A stretch of 64,000 nucleotides of DNA from Betaproteobacteria bacterium (lineage in GTDB: Bacteria > Pseudomonadota > Gammaproteobacteria > Burkholderiales > Casimicrobiaceae), in the NCBI GenBank assembly GCA_013298145.1, contig JAAFJO010000001.1, forward strand, positions 620,001-684,000. The letters are read 5' to 3'. A program made the translations under genes and the position numbers. Positions 1 to 10,192 of the stretch are shown one piece after another (the stretch's first letter is position 1; every line of letters starts with the position of its first letter). The notes beneath the pieces are model-generated. The model made no database searches, was not told where the DNA came from, and worked only from the letters and a program-made list of their open reading frames with translations.

Positions 1-677
1 GTTTGCAAAAGCTCTTTCGCATGGCTCAAGCGCGATTGCTCAATTGAAAGCGCGCTCCATTCTTCGGCGCTCGGCTTCGCTTCGCGAAGCTCGGAAACCT
101 CAGTTTCGAGCACTGCACGTTCGCGTGCAATCACCTCAGACGCATTCTTCGCTTCCGTAAGCGCACGTTGTGCGAGCAGGCTCCGCTTGTGAGCCTCTCG
201 CACGGCAGCCGCTTCATTCTGCGCATTGGCGAATCGATCAAGCAGCTCGCGCTGCGTGTTCGCGCGCATGAGCGCCTGGTGTTCGTGTTGTGCATGAAGC
301 TCAAGTAGCAAGCCACCGATGTCGCGCAATTCGGCGACGGAGGCCGGGCGGCCATTGATGAGTGCGCGCGATTTTCCTGCCGCATCGATCACGCGACGAA
401 GCACCACATTCTCGGCATCGGGCTCGTCCTGTGACGCAAGCCATGCGCGCGCCGCCGCGTTGTTCTGCAGATCGAATTCGGCGGTGATGTCGGCTTGCTT
501 CTCACCCACACGCACGCTCGCGCTATCCGCACGCGCGCCGAGCGCGAGGCCGAGCGCATCCAACACAATTGATTTGCCAGCGCCTGTTTCGCCCGTGAGC
601 GCAATCATGCCGCGCTCGAATTCAATATCGAGGCGATCAATCAAAACGAAGTTACGGATGGAGAGTTGGCGGAGCAC
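1..677 (-). CDS. recN: DNA repair protein RecN, N-terminal part (truncated by window edge)
   Basis: Reverse-strand translation from a GTG at 677 reads (M)LRQLSIRNFVLIDRLDIEFERGMIALTGETGAGKSIVLDALGLALGARADS..., the RecN Walker A/N-terminus; open to position 1. Confidence 0.93.
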   Translation of the reverse strand, partial: MLRQLSIRNFVLIDRLDIEFERGMIALTGETGAGKSIVLDALGLALGARADSASVRVGEKQADITAEFDLQNNAAARAWLASQDEPDAENVVLRRVIDAAGKSRALINGRPASVAELRDIGGLLLELHAQHEHQALMRANTQRELLDRFANAQNEAAAVREAHKRSLLAQRALTEAKNASEVIARERAVLETEVSELREAKPSAEEWSALSIEQSRLSHAKELLQ

Positions 678-682
678 AGTAC

Positions 683-1041
683 TTTTTGACGCAGATTACG
701 CTGATTTCGCAGATTGACGCTGATTCGTTTTTCGCCACAGATTTACGCAGCTGAACACAGATTTTTCTCTTGAAGCTCCGCTTCGTTTTACGCGCCGCCA
801 TTCTATTTTTCTGGATTCTTCTGACTCCGATTTCCGTGTTGCGTATACGTGAGTGCTTGCGCGCGAAAGCACGATTGCCTCCTGAAGTATGCGCACCCCA
901 CTTCGACACAAGAAATCTGTGTCAATCTGCGAAATCAGCGTCAAAGAAGATCGAAAAAAGAATTCATTCCACAAAGCGAAAATCGAGGAACGATCCCGAA
1001 GCTGAAAATCTGTGTTCATCTGTGTAAATCTGTGGCAAAAG
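683..1041. repeat. Dispersed inverted-repeat element, two interleaved arm pairs (CGCAGATTACGCTGATTT family and CACAGATTTACRCAG family)
   Basis: Arms ttttgacgcagattacgctgatttcgcagatt (~684-715) / aatctgcgaaatcagcgtcaaag (~924-946), and cgccacagatttacgcagctgaacacagattt (~733-764) / aaatctgtgttcatctgtgtaaatctgtggca (~1006-1037). Confidence 0.85.
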
Positions 1042-1042
1042 A

Positions 1043-1972
1043 TCACTTCTTCGCCACCGCCAAACCCTCCGGCGTCTCAGTCCAGCCGAGCTTTTCGCGA
1101 AGCGTGTGGTAGTAGTCGTAATCCAGCGGATGCCAGAGGCGCACGCGTTCGTCGGCGCGTTTGAGCGTGATCGAATCGCCTTCTTTGAGTTCCATGTAGT
1201 GATGGCCGTCGATGCTCGCGATGGCTTCGCGTGCGCGGGCGACCGTGACGCAAATTTCGGCATCGTCCGGCACCACGATCGGGCGATTGGTGAGGGCGTG
1301 TGGCGCAATCGGGACGATGGTGAACGCGTTCACCGTTGGCGCAATGATCGAGCCGCCTGCAGATAGCGCATACGCAGTCGATCCGGTCGCGGTAGAAATG
1401 ATCACGCCATCAGCGCGGAACCCATACGCAAATCGATTGTTCAGCGAAATTTCGAGATCAACGAGCGTGGTTGCGCCGCCGCGATTAACGACCACATCAT
1501 TCATCGCCAAATAGTGCACGCCGTTATCGCGCGATGCCGAGAGCAGCGTTCGCTTTTCTTCGCGATACTCGCCGCGCAAAATCTTCGGCAGCGTCGTGTC
1601 GATGTTCGCGAATGAGAGATCAGTCAAAAAACCCAGTCGCCCTTGATTCACGCCCACAATCGGCACGTCATACATCGCCAGTTGGCGCGCAATGGAAATC
1701 AAAGTTCCGTCGCCGCCGAGGGCAATCACCAAACCGCATTGCTCGCCGATGCCTTTCGCATCGAGGCGAGGAATCGATTTATTGCCGATTTCAATAGCGG
1801 TATTTTCTTCGAGCACGCCCTGATACCCGTGCGCCTTGAGAATTTTCGCTACTCGCTCTACGGGCTCTCGCATGTCGCGCACCTGCGCGCCCTCGCGGGG
1901 CGAAGGGCGCGCCGCAATTGCCACAGGGCAAGGCGGAAGCGGCGGGTAGGATTGAGGCGGGCGCAACGGCAT
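1043..1972 (-). CDS. nadK: NAD kinase
   Basis: Contains VIALGGDGTLISIAR, VGVNQGRLGFLTDL, GDGVIISTATGSTAYALSAGG motifs of NAD kinase. Confidence 0.95.
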   Translation of the reverse strand: MPLRPPQSYPPLPPCPVAIAARPSPREGAQVRDMREPVERVAKILKAHGYQGVLEENTAIEIGNKSIPRLDAKGIGEQCGLVIALGGDGTLISIARQLAMYDVPIVGVNQGRLGFLTDLSFANIDTTLPKILRGEYREEKRTLLSASRDNGVHYLAMNDVVVNRGGATTLVDLEISLNNRFAYGFRADGVIISTATGSTAYALSAGGSIIAPTVNAFTIVPIAPHALTNRPIVVPDDAEICVTVARAREAIASIDGHHYMELKEGDSITLKRADERVRLWHPLDYDYYHTLREKLGWTETPEGLAVAKK

Positions 1973-2044
1973 ACGTGGATTTAATCACAGCATTTCGAGA
2001 GAACTCCGTGGGGTTCCCTACAATCAAACGATCAATATGAATGA

Positions 2045-3082
2045 TTGCGTAACAAGGTAGTGGACGATCGCGCAAGACTTCTGCTTCGGACGTTAGTGGA
2101 GCGGTACATCGCCGATGGCGAACCTGTGGGTTCGCGCACGCTCTCGAAACACTCAGGGCTCGAGCTCTCGCCTGCCACCATTCGCAATGTGATGTCTGAC
2201 CTAGAAGAGGCGGGATTCATCGCGAGCCCACACACCTCTGCCGGGCGTGTTCCCACACCGCGCGGCTATCGATTTTTTGTTGACACCTTGCTCGTGACGC
2301 AGCCACTCAAACAAATTGAAGTGCGCGAGGCAGAGGCGAACATTCAAGGCCAGCAACCGCAGGAGTTAATTAGCTCGGCGGCGCGCATGCTCTCTGAGCT
2401 GTCTTCGTTCGCAGGCGTGGTGGCTACGCCGAAAAAAGCGCCGTCATTTCGGCACGTCGAATTCGTGCGAATTTCAGAGCGACGCGTGTTGATGGTGCTA
2501 GTCGCGCCTGATGGCGATGTGCAAAACCGAATTCTCAACACCGAGCGCGCATTTACTCATTCGCAACTCATCGAAGCCGCCAATTTCTTCAACGAACATT
2601 TCGCTGGCGTGCCGTTTGATCAAGTGCGTTCGCGATTAACGGATGAGCTGAAGCGCTTGCGCGAGGACATGGTGGCGTTGATGACAGTCGCCGTCGAAGC
2701 GAGCGCAGAGGCCGTGCAAAAAAGCGAACCCGTGATTATTTCGGGTGAACGCAACTTGCTGCAATCGAGCGATCTCGGCGGCAATATGTCAACGGTGCGC
2801 CGACTCTTTGATTTGTTTGAGCAACGCACACAGCTTTTGCATTTGTTCGATCAAGCCAATCGCGCCGATGGCGTGCAGATTTTTATCGGCGGCGATTCGC
2901 AAGTCGTGCCGCTCGATGAGCTCTCAATGGTCACCGCGCCGTATCAAGTCAACGGCCAAATCATCGGCACGCTCGGCGTGATCGGCCCCACGCGCATGGC
3001 GTATGACCGAGTGATTCCAATTGTGGATCTCACGGCGAAGTTGCTGTCGTCTGCGATGCAGCGGGAGTTGGGTGAGGGCTGA
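2045..3082 (+). CDS. hrcA: Heat-inducible transcription repressor HrcA (TTG start in the track; a GTG at 2060 is an alternative)
   Basis: [66 protein letters not shown] is the HrcA winged-helix signature. Confidence 0.95.
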   Translation: MRNKVVDDRARLLLRTLVERYIADGEPVGSRTLSKHSGLELSPATIRNVMSDLEEAGFIASPHTSAGRVPTPRGYRFFVDTLLVTQPLKQIEVREAEANIQGQQPQELISSAARMLSELSSFAGVVATPKKAPSFRHVEFVRISERRVLMVLVAPDGDVQNRILNTERAFTHSQLIEAANFFNEHFAGVPFDQVRSRLTDELKRLREDMVALMTVAVEASAEAVQKSEPVIISGERNLLQSSDLGGNMSTVRRLFDLFEQRTQLLHLFDQANRADGVQIFIGGDSQVVPLDELSMVTAPYQVNGQIIGTLGVIGPTRMAYDRVIPIVDLTAKLLSSAMQRELGEG

Positions 3083-3095
3083 GGCCTTTCCTGCG

Positions 3096-3228
3096 CTTTT
3101 TGACGCAGATTACGCTGATTTGCATGATTGACGCTGATTATCGGTTCTCCGATTTTTCCGTGAATGGCGAACAAGTAATCTGCTTCAATCTGCTTCAATC
3201 TGCGAAATCAGCGTAATCTGCGTCAAAA
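3096..3228. repeat. Inverted repeat of the CGCAGATTACGCTGATTT family
   Basis: ctttttgacgcagattacgctgattt ... aaatcagcgtaatctgcgtcaaaaa, near-perfect long arms. Confidence 0.88.
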
Positions 3229-3297
3229 AACCCACGTAGTCCCGCTTTCGTACTTCGCGCAGCTTCGCTAGCATCAGCGCAAACACAAAGCTACACG

Positions 3298-4413
3298 ATG
3301 TCAAAAGTCACCTCCTCTCCTCCCAATCCGGCCCACGGTCGCTCGCCGCGTATCGGTATCTTGTTCGTCAACTTGGGCACGCCCGATGAGCCGACCCCCT
3401 CTGCGGTGCGTCGCTATCTCGCCGAATTTTTGAGTGATCGTCGTGTGGTGGAAATTCCGCCGCTCATTTGGAAGATCATTCTGCACGGCATCATCCTGCG
3501 TGTGCGCCCAGCAAAGAGTGCAAAAAAATATGCAACCGTGTGGACGAAAGAAGGTTCGCCGCTTCTCGTGTGGACCCATCGCCAAGCGCAATACCTGCGC
3601 GGGCATCTGGGCGAGGAATTAAAGTCTCGCGGGCTGCCAAGCGATCTTTTGAAGATCGAGGTGGGTATGCGCTACGGCAATCCTTCGCTCGCGAGCGCGT
3701 GGGAGAAGCTCAAGGCGCAGAACTGTGACCGCGTGCTCGTGCTGCCGATGTATCCGCAGTACGCGGGCAGCACGACAGGAACGGCGTGTGATGTCGTGTT
3801 CGATTTGATGAAACGCGAGCGATTCATGCCCGCAGTTCGCACCCTTCAATCTTGGCATGACGATCCGAATTACATCGACGCGCTCGCGCAACACATCGGC
3901 GCGTATTGGCAAAAGCATGGCCGTCCGCAGAAGCTCTTGATGACGTTTCACGGCGTACCGAAGTTCACACTGATGAAAGGCGATCCGTACCACTGCTTGT
4001 GTCAAGTCACCGGGCGGTTGCTTGCAGACAAGCTGGGTTTAAGCGCGAATGAATGGCAGCTCACATTTCAATCGCGTTTCGGCAGAGCGGAATGGCTGAA
4101 ACCGTACACCGACGAAACACTCAAAGCGCTACCGGCGCAAGGCGTGAAAAGTCTTCATGTCGTCTGCCCCGGTTTCCCCGCTGATTGCTTGGAAACGCTC
4201 GAAGAAATCGCGATGGAAGGCAAGGAAGATTTCTTGCACGCCGGTGGCGAAAAGTACGAATACATTCCCGCCCTAAATGACAGCGCACTGCTCATTCGAG
4301 CAGTAGGCGAACTGGCCATGAAAAACTTACAAGGTTGGCTTGACACGCCGCCGACCGCGGCTGCGCTTGAACAACAAGTCGCTCGCGCAAAAGCAATCGG
4401 CGCAAGCAACTAA
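3298..4413 (+). CDS. hemH: Ferrochelatase
   Basis: GILFVNLGTPDEPTPSAVRRYLAEFLSDRRVVEIP, LLMTFHGVPKF, VVCPGFPADCLETLEEI motifs. Confidence 0.96.
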   Translation: MSKVTSSPPNPAHGRSPRIGILFVNLGTPDEPTPSAVRRYLAEFLSDRRVVEIPPLIWKIILHGIILRVRPAKSAKKYATVWTKEGSPLLVWTHRQAQYLRGHLGEELKSRGLPSDLLKIEVGMRYGNPSLASAWEKLKAQNCDRVLVLPMYPQYAGSTTGTACDVVFDLMKRERFMPAVRTLQSWHDDPNYIDALAQHIGAYWQKHGRPQKLLMTFHGVPKFTLMKGDPYHCLCQVTGRLLADKLGLSANEWQLTFQSRFGRAEWLKPYTDETLKALPAQGVKSLHVVCPGFPADCLETLEEIAMEGKEDFLHAGGEKYEYIPALNDSALLIRAVGELAMKNLQGWLDTPPTAAALEQQVARAKAIGASN

Positions 4414-4414
4414 T

Positions 4415-5311
4415 ATGCAGCGCCGCGCGTTCGTTTCCGCGCTGGGCACAGCGCTTCTTACACCCGCGGCCCTCATCGGCTGCGCTGAGATTGGGACCGG
4501 CTATGACGTAACAGATACACCCCGCGAAGGGGCGATTGCGTGGCCCGCCGACCGAGCGCGAACTGCGCTCGTATTGGGCAGTGGAGGGCCGCGTGGTTTT
4601 GCACATGTGGGTGTTTTGAAAGCACTTGAAGCGCAGGGAATCGAACCCTCGCTCATCGTGGGCGCGAGCGCAGGTGCGATTGTTGGCGCACTTTACGCGG
4701 CGCGATTGGCTGCGCGCGAAATCGAAGCGCTCGCGCTTGATCTTGGCGTGCGTCAAATCGCAGATCCCGCAATCTGGCGCCCGAATCGCCTCATCGGGCG
4801 CGCGCTGCAGGATACGATTGTCAACGCCACAAAAATAGCGCGCATTGAAGACTTGCCGCGTCCTTTCGTGGCGGTCGCCGCGAGCGTGTCGGGCGGCAAG
4901 CTCGTGGCGTTTACCAAAGGGCATTTAGGCGCAGCAGTTCGCGCATCCGCCGCGTTGCCATCGATGTTCTTGCCGGTGACAGTGGCTGGCGAGCTCTACG
5001 AAGATGGAGACATGGTGTCCCCTGTGCCGATCCGCGTTGCACGAAGACTCGGCGCAACGCGTGTGGTGGCGGTTGATGTGTCTGCATGGGTTGAGGATGA
5101 GCCTGCGCAAGCGTACGAATCGTGGCGCAAGCGAGACGCCGAGCGACGCGCCATCATCACCGATGAAGCGCTCGACGCAGATTACGTGCTGCGTATTCGA
5201 TTGCCCTACTACGCAGGCGCTTCTCGCGAGTATCGTGAGAACGTGATTGCACTTGGCGAGACGCAAACGCTTGCTGCCACTCAAGACATCCGAAAATTGC
5301 TCGCCGCGTAG
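4415..5311 (+). CDS. Patatin-like phospholipase family protein, exported or lipoprotein-like
   Basis: TALVLGSGGPRGFAHVGVLKALEAQGIEPSLIVGASAGAIVGALYA (oxyanion hole and GxSxG) and a DGD motif (EDGDMVSPVPI). Start chosen at ATG 4415 (MQRRAFVSALGTALLTPAALIGCAE). Confidence 0.88.
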   Translation: MQRRAFVSALGTALLTPAALIGCAEIGTGYDVTDTPREGAIAWPADRARTALVLGSGGPRGFAHVGVLKALEAQGIEPSLIVGASAGAIVGALYAARLAAREIEALALDLGVRQIADPAIWRPNRLIGRALQDTIVNATKIARIEDLPRPFVAVAASVSGGKLVAFTKGHLGAAVRASAALPSMFLPVTVAGELYEDGDMVSPVPIRVARRLGATRVVAVDVSAWVEDEPAQAYESWRKRDAERRAIITDEALDADYVLRIRLPYYAGASREYRENVIALGETQTLAATQDIRKLLAA

Positions 5312-5407
5312 CGGCGTCGCTCGCGCATTCAACTTCGCACACATTTAGCGGTGTCGCCGCGAGCAATTCAAGCGCGCGCTGAAGGAGTCTATCCGCCGCG
5401 CTGACGG

Positions 5408-6406
5408 CTATTTCGATGACCACACACCAACGCCAGTGAATGCCTTTGTGGCGTCAATTTGTAGCCACGCTTTCGCGGCTGAATCATCGCGCAAATACGC
5501 ATCAAGAAATTTACGGCTCGATTGCCCTACGGCATCCTCAATGCGTTTGCGATGTGCGGCGCTCAACGGCGCGGCCTGACGAATCGAGCGCATGCTCTGT
5601 TGTTCGTTGCCGTTAAACACCATGTGATCCGCGCCCTCAAGTACGAGGAGATATTTGTCTCCCGCAGGCTGATGTTCAAACACCGCAGTGCGCTTTTCAA
5701 CCATCTTTTTCATGTTCCGCTCGGCCGCAAACGGCTCGGCGTCTTGCGTGCCTGTAATCGAAAGGAATGGCGCATTCATCGACCCAAATCGATCCGGAAA
5801 TGTACGCGGAAGACCAGTCGCGTTCGGGCTCAATGCGATGAATGCTTTGATGCGAGGATCGGAGAGTGTTTTCACCGGCCCTGGATAGCGCTGACCTGCG
5901 AGCGCCATCGTAGTGTGTGCGCCGAAACTGTGACCTGTCATTGCGATACGGGAAAGATCAACGCGGCTCATCCACGAGGTAGCGTTGCTGCGCTGTTTTC
6001 GCTCGATTTCTGAGATCAAAAAGCGCACATCATCGACTCGGCCAATCAGGTTTTCAGGGGTCGCGATATTTCGCATGCGCTGCTTCGGCTCACCATCGCC
6101 GGAAGCGAACGACTCTCGCAACGCAGGCGTGTCGCTACCCGGATGTTGAACGTGCACCACGAGATAGCCGCTTGCGGACCACACCTCGCCCCAGGTTTTT
6201 CCGCCCTCGACCGAGCCGCCGAGTCCGTGCGAAAAAATCACCAGTGGCGCTTTCGCGGTGCCTTCGGGTACGCGCACCTTGATCGGTATCACGCGATCAC
6301 GGGACGAATCTTTTAGCTCCGTATCGATGATTTGCGGCGCGGCGGCGGATGCACCCGCAAAAAACATGGTCACGGATACAAGTGTGGAGGCGGCGAACTT
6401 TTTCAT
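5408..6406 (-). CDS. Secreted alpha/beta hydrolase (dienelactone hydrolase / PAF-acetylhydrolase-like)
   Basis: Signal peptide; PLVIFSHGLGGSVEGGKTWGEVWSASGYLVVHVQHPGSD and MTGHSFGAHTTMALAG nucleophile elbow. Confidence 0.85.
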   Translation of the reverse strand: MKKFAASTLVSVTMFFAGASAAAPQIIDTELKDSSRDRVIPIKVRVPEGTAKAPLVIFSHGLGGSVEGGKTWGEVWSASGYLVVHVQHPGSDTPALRESFASGDGEPKQRMRNIATPENLIGRVDDVRFLISEIERKQRSNATSWMSRVDLSRIAMTGHSFGAHTTMALAGQRYPGPVKTLSDPRIKAFIALSPNATGLPRTFPDRFGSMNAPFLSITGTQDAEPFAAERNMKKMVEKRTAVFEHQPAGDKYLLVLEGADHMVFNGNEQQSMRSIRQAAPLSAAHRKRIEDAVGQSSRKFLDAYLRDDSAAKAWLQIDATKAFTGVGVWSSK

Positions 6407-6469
6407 AGTGAGAATGTAACGAGCTCTCTGTGCTTGCGTTCACGGGGAAATGCAACTAAACGTTACCGG

Positions 6470-6590
6470 ATTTTTTGACACTGATTTCCGCAGATTGAAC
6501 GCTGATTACCGCAGATTCTCCAAATGGGAGAAGCCACAAAGAAATCTGCGTCGATCTGCGTCGAAATCAGCGTTAATCTGCGTCAAAAGA
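6470..6590. repeat. Inverted repeat of the CGCAGATTACGCTGATTT family
   Basis: ttttttgacactgatttccgcagattgaacgctgattaccgcagatt ... aatctgcgtcgatctgcgtcgaaatcagcgttaatctgcgtcaaaag. Confidence 0.85.
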
Positions 6591-6617
6591 TTCAGGCCAC
6601 TCGAAGATAATTACGCC

Positions 6618-8180
6618 ATGCCCGCAATCGTTCTTTCGACACTCAACGCCCGCTACGCACATGCCTCGCTTGGTATCCGCTATCTATTCGCGAATCTGGA
6701 CGATGATTTGCGTTCAGACGCAAAGATTGTGGAATTCGTGATCGGTAGCAAAACTGAGTCGCTTGTCGAGCAAATCCTTGCCGAAAATCCGCGCGTGGTG
6801 ACCTTCGGCGTTTACATCTGGAATGTGGACGAGACAACGAAAATGATTGCGATGCTGAAAGCGGTTGCGCCGCAAATTAAAGTGGTGATCGGCGGCCCCG
6901 AAGTGAGTTTCGAAATCCCTGAGCAGCGTGTGTGCGCTCTCGCCGATTACGTGATTACCGGCCCCGGCGACATTACGTTGAACAAGCTCGTTCGTGCCTT
7001 GATCCACGGGCCGCGCCCGCTCATGAAAGTGCATCCAGGCGAAGAGCCCGATCTCGAAACGCTCACGCTGCCCTACGCGTACTACACCGACGAAGACATC
7101 GCGAAGCGAAATCTCTATGTCGAGGCCTCGCGCGGCTGCCCATTCAAATGCGAATTTTGTTTGAGTGCGCTCGATAAAACCGCCGTGCCGTTTCCGCTTG
7201 AGAAGTTTCTCGACGAGATGGCGAATCTCTATGATCGCGGCGCGCGCACGTTCAAGTTTGTCGATCGCACATTTAACCTAAACATCAAAGTCTCTCTCGC
7301 GATTCTTGATTTCTTCCTGGAACGAATCAATGCGAAGCCCGATGATCCGTGCTTCGCGCACTTCGAACTCGTTCCCGATCATCTGCCCGAGAAACTAAAG
7401 GCAACGATTGCCAAATTTCCCGCCGGTACTTTGCAATTCGAGATCGGCATTCAAACGTGGAACGTCGATGTGCAAGCGAACATTTCGCGCAAACAGAATA
7501 ACGACAAAGCGAAAGACAATATTCGTTGGCTGCATGAAAACTCTCATGCCCACATGCATGTTGATCTGATCGCAGGCTTACCGGGTGAAACGTTTGCGAG
7601 TTTCGGCCAAGGCTTCGACACGCTCGCGCGACTTGGGCCGCACGAAATTCAAGTCGGCGTATTGAAGCGATTGCGCGGCACGCCGATCATTCGCCACACC
7701 GAGAATTTTGCGATGCGCTACAACCCAGACGCGCCGTACAACATTCTCTCGAACAACGAACTCAACTTCGCGGATTTGCAACGTATCAATCGCTTCGCGA
7801 GATTTTGGGATTTGATTGGCAACAGCGGCCGCTTCCCGCAATCGCTCCCGCTCGTATTGCGCGAAGCGCCAACCTCGGCGTTCGAGCGCTTCCTCGCGCT
7901 CGCCGATTGGATCTACGCCGAAACCGGCGCGACCCACATGATCGCGCTCGAGCGCCTCTTCGATCTCGTATACCGCTGGTTGGTGGAACAGGGCAACGAG
8001 CCCACCGAAACCGCGCAAGCCGCAATCCTCGCTGACTACCAAAAGAGCGGCTCGAAAGGGCGGCTATCGTTTATGCAGCGCGGGTTGACGGTGGGCGATC
8101 AGGCCACAGCAAGCGCCCAACGCGCGACGCCTGCGCGACAGCGAAGGCATTTGGAATCAGTTCAAGCACCTAATAGCTAA
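6618..8180 (+). CDS. B12-binding domain radical SAM protein (DUF4080-type)
   Basis: EASRGCPFKCEFCLSALDK is a radical-SAM CxxxCxxC motif; N-terminal B12-binding-like fold (VIGGPEVSFEIPE). ATG at 6618 preferred; the track's N-terminal extension is translated repeat DNA. Confidence 0.9.
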   Translation: MPAIVLSTLNARYAHASLGIRYLFANLDDDLRSDAKIVEFVIGSKTESLVEQILAENPRVVTFGVYIWNVDETTKMIAMLKAVAPQIKVVIGGPEVSFEIPEQRVCALADYVITGPGDITLNKLVRALIHGPRPLMKVHPGEEPDLETLTLPYAYYTDEDIAKRNLYVEASRGCPFKCEFCLSALDKTAVPFPLEKFLDEMANLYDRGARTFKFVDRTFNLNIKVSLAILDFFLERINAKPDDPCFAHFELVPDHLPEKLKATIAKFPAGTLQFEIGIQTWNVDVQANISRKQNNDKAKDNIRWLHENSHAHMHVDLIAGLPGETFASFGQGFDTLARLGPHEIQVGVLKRLRGTPIIRHTENFAMRYNPDAPYNILSNNELNFADLQRINRFARFWDLIGNSGRFPQSLPLVLREAPTSAFERFLALADWIYAETGATHMIALERLFDLVYRWLVEQGNEPTETAQAAILADYQKSGSKGRLSFMQRGLTVGDQATASAQRATPARQRRHLESVQAPNS

Positions 8181-8284
8181 GTTAAAAGACCCGAAAAACC
8201 GGGGCAAGCAGCATAAAACACTGTTTACCAACTTGGTATTTTTTAGGTCGTGAGCCCCTATCTGGCTGGGGCAAGCAGGCAAAC

Positions 8285-9835
8285 TCAGTTTGTTGCCCTC
8301 GACGACACATTCATCGCAAAAAGCTTCACGCGGTCTTGGGCGGGGCCGCTCCGAGTTGCACCAATCACAAGATCGGCTGCCCCCGCTGCGATGAATGCCG
8401 AAAGCTCAATCTCGCCCGTATCATCGAGCTCGCTCAAGAGCTCCGACACATCACGAAACGCAACGTTTTTCCAAGCGCCAGTTGAGGTGCGGTCGGATAC
8501 GAAAAGCGTCGCGCGACGTGCGGCCTTGTCCCACGCGAGGTAGGCTAGACGATCCGCGGAATCAGCTCGCAATACGCGGCAACGAACAAACTCTCGGCAA
8601 GCGCTGCGCTCACCGTTGGCACTCGCCCACGCTGCGGGCGCGGGTGTTGCGCCTTGCAGTCCTTCCAGTAGGACGACTTCGTTGCCGTTAGTTGCCCAAC
8701 TGCGAATCGTTCCGTCGGTCGCGAGTGCGAAATCGAATCGATCTTTGCGTCGTAATGAAACGCTTGCTTGTCCGACCGCGAACGGAGACAGCCACAGCTG
8801 TTGCGGCGTACTCGACGCGCGAAACCAACGACTCCCAAAGAGCGGTGAGTTCGAATCAATCTGATCGCTTAGATACGTAATGTCCCCGTTGTTTTCGATG
8901 GCCAGATCGTTGAATATGTTGTTCATATCAAACAGACAACCACGGGGCGATGGTGAAAAACACAACTCTTTGTACGCAATCGTCTTTAGTTCATTGCTTC
9001 CGCGATCACGCCACAAAAGGTAGTCGCCTCCGTAGCCCGAAAAAGGGAACGACGTCGCTGGCTCCGTGATGCCAAATAGTGAGACCACAAACACATCGCC
9101 GCGTGCTCCGGACAGCGCAGATCTCAGCGAAAATCGCTGCAGTTGGTAGCGAACGCCTCCTGCAGTCCGATCAGGTGTGAAATCGATCGGTAATGTGACC
9201 GCGGTTTGCGCGGTGCTCCCCCACATACCGTTCGACGTACTTCGAGTTTCCAGAAAATAACTTCCCGAGTTCAGTACCAACCGCGCAGCAAATAACTCGC
9301 CACCCACTGCTGGACCGACTACGGATTCGGCCTCGCTGCCGCGAAACAGTTCTGTAATTGCCGCTGGTACAACTGGACGCTGTAAAACCGAGTACAAGGT
9401 GTTTGCGCCAAACGAAACGTAGCTCACGCCCGATTTGCTGGCCACTATGTTGCTAAACGGATGCGTGAAACTGGTCGTACCGAGTGAAAACTCCGCGCCT
9501 GGTATGAGCGTTGCGAACGCTGCGCTACGCGCTTCGTTGGCTGCGCCACCCGCCTCGGTAAATGTGTTTAGGTGTATGTACGTGCGTTGCTGCGCATCGA
9601 CCGACGTTTTGAGTTGCGGTGCCATCTCAAACGTCCTGCTTAGATTGTTCACGAACGCCCCGTTGACCAGTGGGAATGCGTTCGGTGATTGAGGGACAAG
9701 CAATGAAATCACTGGCGCTGCAATTGTGACCACCGGCGTGGGCGCGACTGCGGCATCTTCGCCCGAACCACAACCCGACAAACTCATCGCAGCAGCCACG
9801 ATCACCGCTGTCGCACTGAATGGCCTACTCATCAT
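8285..9835 (-). CDS. Hypothetical lipoprotein
   Basis: 516-aa ORF starting MMSRPFSATAVIVAAAMSLSGCGSGED, a lipobox. No family recognised. Confidence 0.7.
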   Translation of the reverse strand: MMSRPFSATAVIVAAAMSLSGCGSGEDAAVAPTPVVTIAAPVISLLVPQSPNAFPLVNGAFVNNLSRTFEMAPQLKTSVDAQQRTYIHLNTFTEAGGAANEARSAAFATLIPGAEFSLGTTSFTHPFSNIVASKSGVSYVSFGANTLYSVLQRPVVPAAITELFRGSEAESVVGPAVGGELFAARLVLNSGSYFLETRSTSNGMWGSTAQTAVTLPIDFTPDRTAGGVRYQLQRFSLRSALSGARGDVFVVSLFGITEPATSFPFSGYGGDYLLWRDRGSNELKTIAYKELCFSPSPRGCLFDMNNIFNDLAIENNGDITYLSDQIDSNSPLFGSRWFRASSTPQQLWLSPFAVGQASVSLRRKDRFDFALATDGTIRSWATNGNEVVLLEGLQGATPAPAAWASANGERSACREFVRCRVLRADSADRLAYLAWDKAARRATLFVSDRTSTGAWKNVAFRDVSELLSELDDTGEIELSAFIAAGAADLVIGATRSGPAQDRVKLFAMNVSSRATN

Positions 9836-10192
9836 TCGTTTCTCCTACGCGAAGTGCGCATTATCGTGAGTTCGCCGCTGGGCAATTCATCAAAACTGCT
9901 ATGCCAGAGGTTTAACGCAGTGAGTTGATCGCGCAGCTAACGCCGACAAACAACGCTCGTCAAGCGCAACGCGAAAGCACTCGCGCGAGCGCCGCGCCGG
10001 CACGACAGCGGCGGCGCTTGTAAGTAGCGGTCGAGAGCAGATAGCCCAAAACGTCATCGCGAAATTAAATTGGTCGAGCTACTTAAATTAGCATTCTATG
10101 GACAAGATAAATTATCGCTATAGAGCCATACTTCGATGGGGCGATGCGGCCAATTGGAGTAGTCGCTTCAACACTGTGCGTTCGGTGAGAAC

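Noticed and set aside
4634-4650. gggaatcgaaccctcg resembles a reverse-complement tRNA T-arm
   Set aside because: Lies inside the patatin-like coding sequence in frame (AQGIEPSLI) and no acceptor/D/anticodon arms are present.
6450-6617. N-terminal 56 aa of the radical SAM ORF (track start 6450)
   Set aside because: It is the translation of the CGCAGATT inverted repeat; MPAIVLSTLNARYAHASLGIRYLF at 6618 is the natural start.
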